A DNA stretch of 8,580 bases from Treponema sp. (GCA_022510885.1 JAFLSP010000074.1:1-8580), one strand, 5' to 3'; shown: positions 1 through 5,353, counted from the stretch's first letter. Translations and numbers: made by a program. The notes: a model not told the origin generated them from the letters alone.

Positions 1-159
1 AGTCTTTCACCATGAACAGCGGATTGAATCCTGCGGGAATCGTGAGTTTTTTTTTAATTATCGAACGTTGAGTATATGGTCATAATATCCATGGTCTGTG
101 ACAACCACTATCCGTGTGTTGTCACAGACTCGGTTTTCCTTCAGGTAGTCGAAATATGG
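1..159 (-). pseudogene. Remnant of a membrane sulfatase / phosphoglycerol transferase-like protein (3' part, broken)
   Basis: Read on the minus strand, 159 to 61 is open for 33 codons. It contains FDYLKENRVCDNTRIVVVTDHG, in two parts: a FDYLKEN helix and then DNTRIVVVTDHG. Membrane-bound sulfatases and lipoteichoic-acid-synthase-like enzymes (alkaline phosphatase superfamily) carry a similar block, where the Asp and His of DHG bind metal. A TAA stop follows at 60-58. The sequence then continues in another frame (70 to 2) as KKKLTIPAGFNPLFMVKD and runs off the left edge. That block resembles the FNPL-LVKDF segment that lies shortly after DHG in this family. One indel near 60-75, just upstream of an A9 run (47-55), would rejoin the halves. 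There is also a TAG at 162-160, and no 5' part of the gene exists to the right, where an IS remnant begins at 167. I infer a dead gene truncated by the IS or by a deletion. The family call rests on short motifs only. Confidence 0.55.
94..129. repeat. Perfect 12-bp inverted repeat with 12-base spacer
   Basis: The left arm GTCTGTGACAAC (94-105) and right arm GTTGTCACAGAC (118-129) are exact reverse complements. The repeat lies inside the sulfatase-like remnant and covers the codons for VCDNTRIVVVTD. The plus-strand side has only four T's after the stem (133-136), so it is a poor terminator. Its role is unknown; it may be incidental or a by-product of decay. Confidence 0.6.
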
Positions 160-166
160 CTATTGA

Positions 167-780
167 CTAGTTAAAAACCAAACAATCCCTAATCAAGATA
201 CGTTTTCCTGTACAGCATCTACACTTGTACTTTTCCAAGTGTAGTACGAACGCGACGGAGTTGCAAGCATTAAACTTGGTCAGCCGCCTTTTGGCGAAGT
301 TCTAGAAGTTCTCGATTCCGTTGACATGGCTCTTGCCACAGGCGAACTCGTTTGTGGAATGGAACACGCGGTAATGCTCGTAGCCGTTGAGTACGAGGCC
401 GTCATACGCCTTCTGGCTGTCCGTGTAAATCGCTGGTTGCTCCAGGATTAGCCTGATGACTGGCATCAGTGACTTCCTGGAACAGTCGGGAACTACCGTC
501 ACGAACACCTTCTTCCCGCGTTTGAGTAGACCGAACACAGGCATCTTTCCCATCGCTCTGCCTCCTCGCTCCCCGTGCACCCACCCCCCCCCCCTAAGCC
601 GGACTCGTCAAACTCGTATTCGTCGATTTCTCGCAGGGCTTCGCGGATGCTCTCGTTCAGAATTGTCCTGCGCAGCAGGACATAGTAGCGGTTGACCGTG
701 TTCCTGTCCACGCCGTCGATGCCCGCTGCCTGTGTCGCCACAAGACCGTTTTTTTCACTCTTAATTAGCCCTTGCCGCAT
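167..780 (-). pseudogene. Decayed IS1595-family (ISXO2-like) transposase
   Basis: Three segments read on the minus strand rebuild most of an IS1595-type transposase. Segment 780-595 reads GLVATQAAGIDGVDRNTVNRYY and then EYEFDES, the helix-turn-helix region and the first catalytic Asp. Segment 580-305 contains AMGKMPVFGLLKRGKKVFV, IYTDSQKAYD (second Asp) and HVNGIENF (catalytic Asn). Segment 301-170 continues in the same frame with NFAKRRLTKFNACNSVAF and ends at TAG 169-167. Together these give the D-D-N-K arrangement of the family. There are two lesions. An 11-base G run (584-594) puts the first two segments out of frame, and a TAG at 304-302 stands where the family has the Trp of NGIENFW. 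The N-terminus is short; ATG at 780 is a nominal start and upstream zinc-ribbon sequence is not visible. I found no convincing terminal inverted repeats or 8-bp target duplication. This is a dead copy unless both lesions are bypassed. Confidence 0.85.
584..594. repeat. Homopolymer tract C11 (G11 on the transposase strand)
   Basis: Eleven consecutive C's on the plus strand lie between the codons for the DES motif and the RGxRG-like stretch of the transposase remnant. With nine or twelve G's the two reading frames would join. With eleven they do not. Tracts of this length slip readily during replication, and poly-G tracts are known phase-variation sites in Treponema pallidum. Here the downstream amber codon would still stop the protein, so regulation through the tract is doubtful. 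Confidence 0.85.
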
Positions 781-814
781 GCGGGATTTACCCGAAAATA
801 TCGCCCGCAATCGG

Positions 815-843
815 TGGATAAACGTCAAGAAAACTGCTACAAT
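815..843 (+). promoter_or_regulatory. Predicted sigma-70-type promoter of rlmE
   Basis: A -10 element TACAAT (838-843, 5 of 6 to consensus) is preceded by the extended -10 dinucleotide TG at 835-836. A -35-like TGGATA (815-820, 4 of 6) lies 17 bases upstream. Transcription would start near 850, only about eight bases before the rlmE ATG, giving an almost leaderless mRNA. The promoter sits just beyond the IS remnant, so it may be native or formed at the IS boundary. Confidence 0.6.
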
Positions 844-857
844 ACCGACAATGAAGT

Positions 858-1451
858 ATGGCAAACGGCTATGAAAAGCCGGACTTCTGGTCGAGGAAGG
901 CTTTTTCGGAGGGCTATCCGGCGCGGTCGGTGTACAAGTTGCAGGAAATCGACCGCAAATTCGGCATGATACAGAAAAACGGTCGTGTGCTGGATTTGGG
1001 GGCCGCCCCGGGAAGCTGGACGGCGTTCCTGCTTCGCTCGCTTGCGGGCAGCGGAAAGGTCGTCGCCTGCGATTTGCGGCCGCTTGCAAAGGACGTGAAG
1101 GGCGACAATCTCGTCTTCGTCCAGGGTGACCTGAACGAGGAGGCGGTGCGCGAGGCGATTCAGCGCGAAGGGCCGTTCGACACGGTTGTCTGCGATGCCG
1201 CGCCGTCCACGACGGGAAACCGCGTGGTCGATACGGCGCGCTCGGCGGGTTTGGTGCGCATGGCAGTGTGGTACGCACAGACGATGCTCAAGCCCGGCGG
1301 CAATTTTGCGGTAAAGCTGTTCCAGAACGGCGACCAGCAGCGCATTCTTCAGGAGATGCGGCGGCTGTTCGCGACGGCCCGGGGGTTCAAGCCGGAGGCG
1401 TGTCGTTCGGAATCGTTTGAGACATACTTGATTGGATTACGGAAAAACTGA
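858..1451 (+). CDS. rlmE: 23S rRNA (uridine-2'-O)-methyltransferase RlmE (FtsJ/RrmJ)
   Basis: This 197-residue protein matches the FtsJ/RrmJ family in length and motifs. That family transfers a methyl group from S-adenosylmethionine to the 2'-OH of the A-loop uridine (U2552 in E. coli) on the large ribosomal subunit. The N-terminus has the family's YPARSVYKLQEID stretch. The SAM-binding motif LDLGAAPGSW is at 45-54, and an acidic residue for the SAM ribose lies in VVACDLRP. The K-D-K-E catalytic tetrad is complete: Lys27, Asp113 (in CDAAP), Lys153 (VKLF) and Glu188 (SFETY). ATG at 858 is the only start that keeps the conserved N-terminus; ATG 851 is in another frame. No Shine-Dalgarno is visible, which fits the very short predicted leader. 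The next gene follows after 29 bases with no terminator, so the two are probably co-transcribed. Confidence 0.95.
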   Translation: MANGYEKPDFWSRKAFSEGYPARSVYKLQEIDRKFGMIQKNGRVLDLGAAPGSWTAFLLRSLAGSGKVVACDLRPLAKDVKGDNLVFVQGDLNEEAVREAIQREGPFDTVVCDAAPSTTGNRVVDTARSAGLVRMAVWYAQTMLKPGGNFAVKLFQNGDQQRILQEMRRLFATARGFKPEACRSESFETYLIGLRKN

Positions 1452-1470
1452 TTCAGTCAATAAAAAGGGT

Positions 1471-1477
1471 GGAAGGA
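1471..1477 (+). promoter_or_regulatory. Ribosome binding site deciding the M23 gene start
   Basis: GGAAGGA lies three bases before GTG 1481. The upstream in-frame GTG at 1469 has only AAGGG touching it and no usable spacing, so 1481 is preferred. Spacing is slightly short, so the choice is not certain. Confidence 0.5.
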
Positions 1478-1480
1478 CAA

Positions 1481-2440
1481 GTGGCAGTACGTTTTTCTGA
1501 TTGCAAGAAACTGGTGGAATGCGTCACGATTGCGCTGGGCGCGTGTTCGCTCGTCGTGCTCGTGGCGGTGATAACGCTGAATTCGCAGCCGGTGGAGCGG
1601 GGTATGGGCGGATTCGAGACGCCGGGTATGCCCGTCGTGTCGGAGGCGGCGTTTGAGGGCATCGATGCGGCGGAGATTATTGAGGAGCCGTCGCAGGACT
1701 CGCCCGCGCTTTCGTATTCAGTGTACCGCGTGAAGCCCGGCGACATGATTGGCATCATCGCGGAGAACGCGGGCGTGACGCAGGACACGCTCATCAGCGT
1801 GAACAACATCCGCTCCACGCGCCTGCTGCAAATCGGCGCGTATCTGAAAATCCCCTCCATTCCGGGTGTGCTGTACACGGTCAAAAAGGACGGCGAGACG
1901 ATTGCGTCCATCGCGGAAAAGTACGAGGTTGACAGTGACAAGTGCGCTACGGTCAATCATGTCGCGCTGTTCGATTCGCTGGGCGCGGGCACGACCGTCT
2001 TTGTTCCCGACGGCGAGATGGATTCCTTGCAGCGCGCGGAAATCAACGGCGACCTGTTCAAGAAGCCGATTCACTCAAGCTGGTATCTCACGTCGTACTT
2101 CGGCTACCGCGCGAGTCCGTTCACGGGGCAGCGCTCGTACCACAGCGGCGTGGACATGGCCTGCCGGACGGGAACGCCCATTTACGCCGCCATGCCGGGG
2201 CGCGTGTCGTCCACGGGCTTCAACAACACCTACGGCAACTACGTGATTATCACGCATCATTCGGGCTATCAGACCCTGTACGGACACATGAGCCGGATTA
2301 CGACGAAAAACGGGGCGGTCGTCAATTTCGACACGAAGATTGGCGAGGTGGGAAGCACGGGCATGAGTACCGGCCCGCACCTGCACTTTACGGTGTACAA
2401 GAACGGCCGACTGGTCAATCCGATGGCATTGTGGAACTGA
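1481..2440 (+). CDS. Membrane-anchored LysM / M23 family metallopeptidase
   Basis: This protein of about 319 residues is probably a peptidoglycan endopeptidase anchored in the inner membrane and acting in the periplasm. A short cytoplasmic N-terminus precedes one hydrophobic helix (about 15-33), with no lipobox at a cleavable site. Two LysM domains follow: 79-128, starting SVYRVKPGDMIGIIAENAGV, and 130-178, starting LYTVKKDGETIASIAEKYEV. LysM domains bind glycan chains. The M23 (LytM/lysostaphin) domain spans about 199-319. Its zinc ligands and catalytic residues are all present: His221 and Asp225 in HSGVD, His269 in YGHM, and His300 and His302 in PHLHF. The active site is therefore intact, unlike the regulatory EnvC/NlpD type, so cleavage of peptide cross-links is expected. 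The start is GTG 1481; GTG 1469 would add four residues. It follows rlmE in a likely operon and ends three bases before a strong terminator. Confidence 0.9.
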   Translation: MAVRFSDCKKLVECVTIALGACSLVVLVAVITLNSQPVERGMGGFETPGMPVVSEAAFEGIDAAEIIEEPSQDSPALSYSVYRVKPGDMIGIIAENAGVTQDTLISVNNIRSTRLLQIGAYLKIPSIPGVLYTVKKDGETIASIAEKYEVDSDKCATVNHVALFDSLGAGTTVFVPDGEMDSLQRAEINGDLFKKPIHSSWYLTSYFGYRASPFTGQRSYHSGVDMACRTGTPIYAAMPGRVSSTGFNNTYGNYVIITHHSGYQTLYGHMSRITTKNGAVVNFDTKIGEVGSTGMSTGPHLHFTVYKNGRLVNPMALWN

Positions 2441-2442
2441 TG

Positions 2443-2471
2443 AAATCCCGCGCATGGCGCGGGATTTTTTT
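2443..2471 (+). terminator. Rho-independent terminator after the rlmE-M23 operon
   Basis: A perfect 11-bp stem pairs AAATCCCGCGC (2443-2453) with GCGCGGGATTT (2457-2467) around a 3-base ATG loop, and T's run from 2465 to 2471. It starts two bases after the M23 stop codon. In the opposite direction only three T's follow the stem, so termination of the converging sigma operon is probably weaker. The T tract overlaps the TAA stop of the anti-sigma gene (2472-2470). Confidence 0.9.
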
Positions 2472-2925
2472 ATGCCGTCTGCATTGTCCTTGCTTTTTTG
2501 ATGAAAAAGTCGAGGTTCGTGCCGACGAAAATGGCGCAGTAGGCGGTGACGGCGAGCGCGAAGAATAGGTAGAACGCGAGCAGGAGCGTGTCGTTGTCCG
2601 CCGCGCCGCGAAAGAGCCGGAATGCGAGCATAAAGACAATCATCAGGATGCCGCCGAAAATCCAGCCGCGCAGGGAGACAGGCTGCGCCTTTTCCTCCGA
2701 CCATGCCGGGGCGACGGTCTGCATGATGCGCGCGATGGCCGGGTCGGAGAGCGGGACGGGCGCGGCTAGCATGTGCGCGGCGGTATGCTCGGCGCGGGTG
2801 AGCAGCCGCACGCGCGCGCGGCAGTGTCCGCATACCAGCAGGTGGCGCGTGATGCGCGGGGGAACGCGCTCGTTCTTGTCGAGCGCAAGGTAGTCGTTCA
2901 TCGTCTGTTCGCAGTGTGCGGTCAT
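2470..2925 (-). CDS. Zinc-finger (zf-HC2) anti-sigma factor, membrane protein
   Basis: This 151-residue protein is a probable anti-sigma factor holding the ECF sigma factor encoded directly upstream. The N-terminal part has the ZAS signature His-x3-Cys-x2-Cys as His28, Cys32, Cys35 (RHLLVCGHC), with His4 and Cys5 as further possible ligands. In this family the zinc motif forms the cytoplasmic sigma-binding domain and is sometimes redox-sensitive. Two hydrophobic helices follow, about 87-105 and 114-135, separated by a short charged loop, with a short tail ending after FFIKKAR. There is almost no periplasmic domain, so any signal must be sensed through the membrane helices, a partner protein or the zinc site. 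Its ATG overlaps the sigma stop by four bases (ATGA), which implies translational coupling. The pairing with the sigma gene makes the role likely, although sigma binding is inferred. Confidence 0.8.
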   Translation of the reverse strand: MTAHCEQTMNDYLALDKNERVPPRITRHLLVCGHCRARVRLLTRAEHTAAHMLAAPVPLSDPAIARIMQTVAPAWSEEKAQPVSLRGWIFGGILMIVFMLAFRLFRGAADNDTLLLAFYLFFALAVTAYCAIFVGTNLDFFIKKARTMQTA

Positions 2926-3497
2926 AGCAGCCTCTCAAGTTTTTCCCGCAGCAGTTTTTTCGCGCGGAAGATGTGGGATTTTATCGTGTTCACGGGATTG
3001 CCCGTAATCACGCCGATTTCGTCATAGGGAATGTCGTAGTAAAAATACAGCTCTAGGCAGATGCCGTATTTGGGCGGCAGCGCGCGCACGGCTTCGCTTA
3101 TTGCCTGCGCGGTGGTGGCGCGGATTTCCTGCTCCTCGGGCGTGTAGTCGGGGTCAGAAAGCAGGCATTCGTCCGCAATCGGCAAGGCTTCCTTGCGCCG
3201 CGTGACGGCGTTGACCGCCGTGTTGTAGGCAATGCGCATAATCCATGTGGAGAACGCCGCGTCACCGCGGAACGTGCCAAGGCTCTGGTAGACTTTGAGG
3301 AATACCTCCTGCATGAAATCATCAGTGTCCGTCGCGTTCCTGAAGAAACTCATGCCGAGTGCCGCCACGCGCTTTTTGTACAGGCTCACCAGCTTGGCGA
3401 AAGACGTGCTGTCGCCCGCGAGTGTGGACTTGACGAGTGCCGCGTCGCGCCGTTGTGCGATGATGTGCTCGATGCTGCGGAGCGCGTCATGTTGCAT
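2922..3497 (-). CDS. ECF (sigma-24 type) RNA polymerase sigma factor
   Basis: This protein of about 191 residues has the two-domain layout of group 4 sigma factors. Region 2 (about 30-103) contains DTDDFMQEVFLKVYQSL, the core-binding and -10-recognition helices, and FSTWIMRIAYNTAVNAVTRR. Region 4 (about 132-191) contains ALPPKYGICLELYFYYD and a helix-turn-helix, DEIGVITGNPVNTIKSHIFR, for the -35 element. No region 1 or 3 is present. The start at 3497 is chosen because it overlaps the end of the preceding membrane-protein gene by only 11 bases and leaves a normal ECF N-terminus. An in-frame ATG at 3548 would overlap that gene by 62 bases. No Shine-Dalgarno is visible at 3497, so translation probably depends on coupling to the upstream gene. 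It is followed with a four-base overlap by the anti-sigma gene. The target regulon cannot be told from the window. Confidence 0.9.
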   Translation of the reverse strand: MQHDALRSIEHIIAQRRDAALVKSTLAGDSTSFAKLVSLYKKRVAALGMSFFRNATDTDDFMQEVFLKVYQSLGTFRGDAAFSTWIMRIAYNTAVNAVTRRKEALPIADECLLSDPDYTPEEQEIRATTAQAISEAVRALPPKYGICLELYFYYDIPYDEIGVITGNPVNTIKSHIFRAKKLLREKLERLL

Positions 3498-3828
3498 CGG
3501 GCGGTGTGGGGCTGAGTTTGTAGAACGCCAGCAGGCCGATGCCGGCACACAGCGGAAGCAGTCCGCCGAGCAGCGCGGTGTGCAGTCCTTCGGTCGCCAC
3601 GAAAAAAATCGTCAGTGCTGCCCCCACGCTGACCAAAAGCAGCCCGATGAACAGCGAGTAGGTTTTCAGGTCGAACTGCTCATGCTGGTAGGTTCCCGCC
3701 TTTATCTGCAATTTTTTCTCGCTGTGCCGCCACAGGAGCGAGAAAAAGACGACCGTACCGCCGATGACGATGCCGACAATCGGGATAGTGGCGATAATCA
3801 CCTGCGCCGCAGGACTGGTCATGTTCAT
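3487..3828 (-). CDS. Small membrane protein of unknown function, three predicted helices
   Basis: I do not recognise this 113-residue protein. Three hydrophobic segments are clear: about 7-33, 57-78 and 82-105. Between the first and second is a charged cytoplasmic-type stretch, RHSEKKLQIKAGTYQHEQFD. The C-terminal tail is short (SPTPPDAT). A good ribosome binding site, AAGGAG (complement of 3835-3840), lies six bases before the ATG at 3828, so the start is well supported. The gene's end overlaps the sigma factor start by 11 bases. Gene order (this gene, sigma, anti-sigma) suggests a membrane partner in the same signalling unit, for example a sensor for an anti-sigma factor that itself lacks a periplasmic domain. 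That role is inference from position only. Confidence 0.8.
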   Translation of the reverse strand: MNMTSPAAQVIIATIPIVGIVIGGTVVFFSLLWRHSEKKLQIKAGTYQHEQFDLKTYSLFIGLLLVSVGAALTIFFVATEGLHTALLGGLLPLCAGIGLLAFYKLSPTPPDAT

Positions 3829-3888
3829 GCTGTGCTCCTTTAGCCTGTGCCGTTGTCAGTTAGACACCGCGCGGCGGACAATGTTGCG

Positions 3889-4371
3889 TCATTCCAGAAA
3901 CTGGTAGTCGTTGAAGTAGAGCGCGCTGATGCTGCCGAGCACGAGCAGCTCGTTGATGCGCGCGAGCAGGGTGCGTTTTATCGCGAGTTCGCTCTGCGCG
4001 AGCAGCTGCTCCTTTGTGTATGCAGAAAAATAGCCGGTGATGACCGCGCGGACGGAGCGCAGTTTGGTGTGCAGCTCTTCGTAGAATGCCGCGTCCGTGT
4101 TCGTGTATTCGAGCCACGGCGTGATGATGATGACCGTGCGCCTGTCGTCCTGGTCGGGCGCGGTTGCCGTGCGCAGTTGCCCCAGTTCCGTGAATGCCGT
4201 CGTGCTCGGATTCCGGCGCGTTGCCGCCCGTTCCTGCGGCGTGGGGTCTTCCTTGCGCAGGTTCGCGCCGGGCGTGTGCCTGGTGGCGAGCGCAATGCCC
4301 GTGCCGACCGCAATAATGATGGCGAGCGCACCGATGGCAGCGGCGAGCAGCGTATTCAGGGGGAATTTCAT
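3889..4371 (-). CDS. FliL-like membrane protein
   Basis: This 160-residue protein resembles FliL, the single-pass inner-membrane protein that surrounds stator units at the flagellar basal body. A hydrophobic helix lies at about 7-29. A linker rich in Arg, Pro and Thr (30-55) follows, and then a periplasmic domain. The domain has the family's pattern: FTELGQLRTA at its start, a central YTNTDAAFYEELHTKLRSVRAVITGYFSAYTKEQL (split here: a beta strand region, then the LRSVRAVITGYFS helix), LLARINELLVLGSISALYF and a C-terminal YFNDYQFLE. The start at 4371 has AGGAT about seven bases upstream. It is the first gene of a minus-strand run with the membrane protein and the sigma/anti-sigma pair, with a 60-base gap to the next gene. 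No other flagellar gene is nearby, so this may be a paralogue outside the motAB-fliL cluster rather than the main FliL. Confidence 0.7.
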   Translation of the reverse strand: MKFPLNTLLAAAIGALAIIIAVGTGIALATRHTPGANLRKEDPTPQERAATRRNPSTTAFTELGQLRTATAPDQDDRRTVIIITPWLEYTNTDAAFYEELHTKLRSVRAVITGYFSAYTKEQLLAQSELAIKRTLLARINELLVLGSISALYFNDYQFLE

Positions 4372-4441
4372 GGTGCTATCCTATCATATTTTTGCATTTT
4401 GGTGTATAATAGTAAGCGATATTCGCCGTTTTTGCGGTGAG
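4372..4441. promoter_or_regulatory. Divergent intergenic region with a consensus -10 (plus strand)
   Basis: This 70-base AT-rich gap separates the FliL-like gene (minus) from the acidic-protein gene (plus). TATAAT at 4405-4410 is a perfect -10 for the plus strand, and transcription would start near 4417. The hexamer 17 bases upstream (TATCAT, 4382-4387) is a poor -35. On the minus strand I see only weak -10-like sequences, such as TATGAT at 4389-4384. A promoter for the sigma operon is expected here but not clearly identified; an ECF-type promoter cannot be excluded. Confidence 0.5.
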
Positions 4442-5353
4442 ATGAATGAGAAGTTGTGCGTAGAGAAAGCAGATATGACATCTGACGTAGAAATGGAAGA
4501 GGTATCGATTGACGATTTTCTGAGCGACGACAAGCCCGCCGCTTCCGTCGTCTACGCGGCGCCCGACAAGGATGCTGTCGGCGCGATGATGCCGACGGAA
4601 GCAGACCTGGAGCAGGAGCAGCGGACAAAATCGCTCGGCTTTGTGTATGTGGGCGACATCGTGGCAGACGGGCAGGCACGGCGCGAGGCTTACGAGCGCA
4701 CCGAGATAATAGGATTCGGCTCGCCCACGGTGATATACGGCCTGAACAGCAATTTTGTCGCGGACGCGCTCGATGTCGGGCAGCCCGACTTTTCCGAACT
4801 GGACGCACTTGCCCCTGCGGAATCGGATGATGACCTGATTCCGTTGGAAGAACTCAACGGTGATGAGCTGGATATGCCCGCCCCTGACGTGCAGGAAATT
4901 CCGCTCATTCCGCTGGAAGCGGTTTCTATTATAGAAGAGAGCGACTTAGAGACTTCAAAAGACAAAAAAGAACCAGAGATAGACGTGCTTGTCTCCGATG
5001 AGGGCGACCTTGTGTCGTCGGAGGACATAACGGGAACGGCCGCGAATTCTGTCGCGCCTGATGAGGATACCGCGCCGGTCGTTCCGTCAGGAGCGGTTTG
5101 CGACGGGCAGGACGCGGGTGACGCGGACGATATTCCCCTGTTGGAAGGCGTTGATACGCGGCCGGCGTTTTCGTTCGCCTGCTTTGGGCGCAACAACACG
5201 AGCGCGACGGAGTTGCCGTCTGCTGATGAGGAAGCTGCAACGGACGTAATCGTGGCGGACACGGACGGAACGTTCCGCATTGCCGAGCACGTGCCGCGCA
5301 CTGCGGTGCTGGACGCGCAGTTGCAGGAACTCATCGATTCTGTCTTGCTCTGA
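4442..5353 (+). CDS. Acidic, mostly disordered protein of unknown function
   Basis: I do not recognise this 303-residue protein. It is very rich in Asp, Glu and Ala, with few hydrophobic runs and no signal peptide or membrane helix. The N-terminus has VSIDDFLSDD. Residues of about 60-105 (LGFVYVGDIV, then TEIIGFGSPTVIYGLNSNF) look foldable. The middle, 110-280, is acidic and low in complexity. Within it, three related motifs occur: LIPLEE (132-137), IPLIPLEA (153-160) and IPLLEG (231-236). A last amphipathic segment, AVLDAQLQELIDSVLL, ends the protein. ATG 4442 is chosen because it lies about 25 bases after the predicted transcription start and follows a weak GGTGAG. ATG 4475 is an alternative. 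The reading frame stays open upstream to 4097, but that part is antisense to the FliL-like gene and is not needed. A scaffold or regulatory partner is conceivable but unproven. Confidence 0.75.
   Translation: MNEKLCVEKADMTSDVEMEEVSIDDFLSDDKPAASVVYAAPDKDAVGAMMPTEADLEQEQRTKSLGFVYVGDIVADGQARREAYERTEIIGFGSPTVIYGLNSNFVADALDVGQPDFSELDALAPAESDDDLIPLEELNGDELDMPAPDVQEIPLIPLEAVSIIEESDLETSKDKKEPEIDVLVSDEGDLVSSEDITGTAANSVAPDEDTAPVVPSGAVCDGQDAGDADDIPLLEGVDTRPAFSFACFGRNNTSATELPSADEEAATDVIVADTDGTFRIAEHVPRTAVLDAQLQELIDSVLL

Noticed and set aside
94..136. Hairpin read as a Rho-independent terminator
   Set aside because: Only four T's follow the stem after an intervening TCGG, and no gene ends just upstream on the plus strand.
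130..170. Possible IS end or target duplication (GAAATATG near 151 versus GAAAATATC near 795)
   Set aside because: Only six bases match exactly and the orientation and spacing are not those of IS1595 terminal repeats or 8-bp duplications.
781..1278. Upstream part of a long minus-strand open frame (259 codons in total) antisense to rlmE
   Set aside because: Only the part below 780 matches transposase. The rest is Pro/Arg-rich shadow sequence of the high-GC rlmE gene.
3498..3548. Longer sigma factor N-terminus from ATG 3548
   Set aside because: It would overlap the membrane-protein gene by 62 bases and adds Pro/Ser-rich residues absent from ECF factors.
3295..4440. Two plus-strand open frames of about 180-200 codons antisense to the sigma operon
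   Set aside because: They lie opposite recognisable genes (sigma factor, membrane protein, FliL-like protein), have Arg/Val-rich shadow composition and no ribosome binding site.
4097..4441. Upstream extension of the acidic-protein reading frame
   Set aside because: It is antisense to the FliL-like gene and would place the start before the divergent promoter region.
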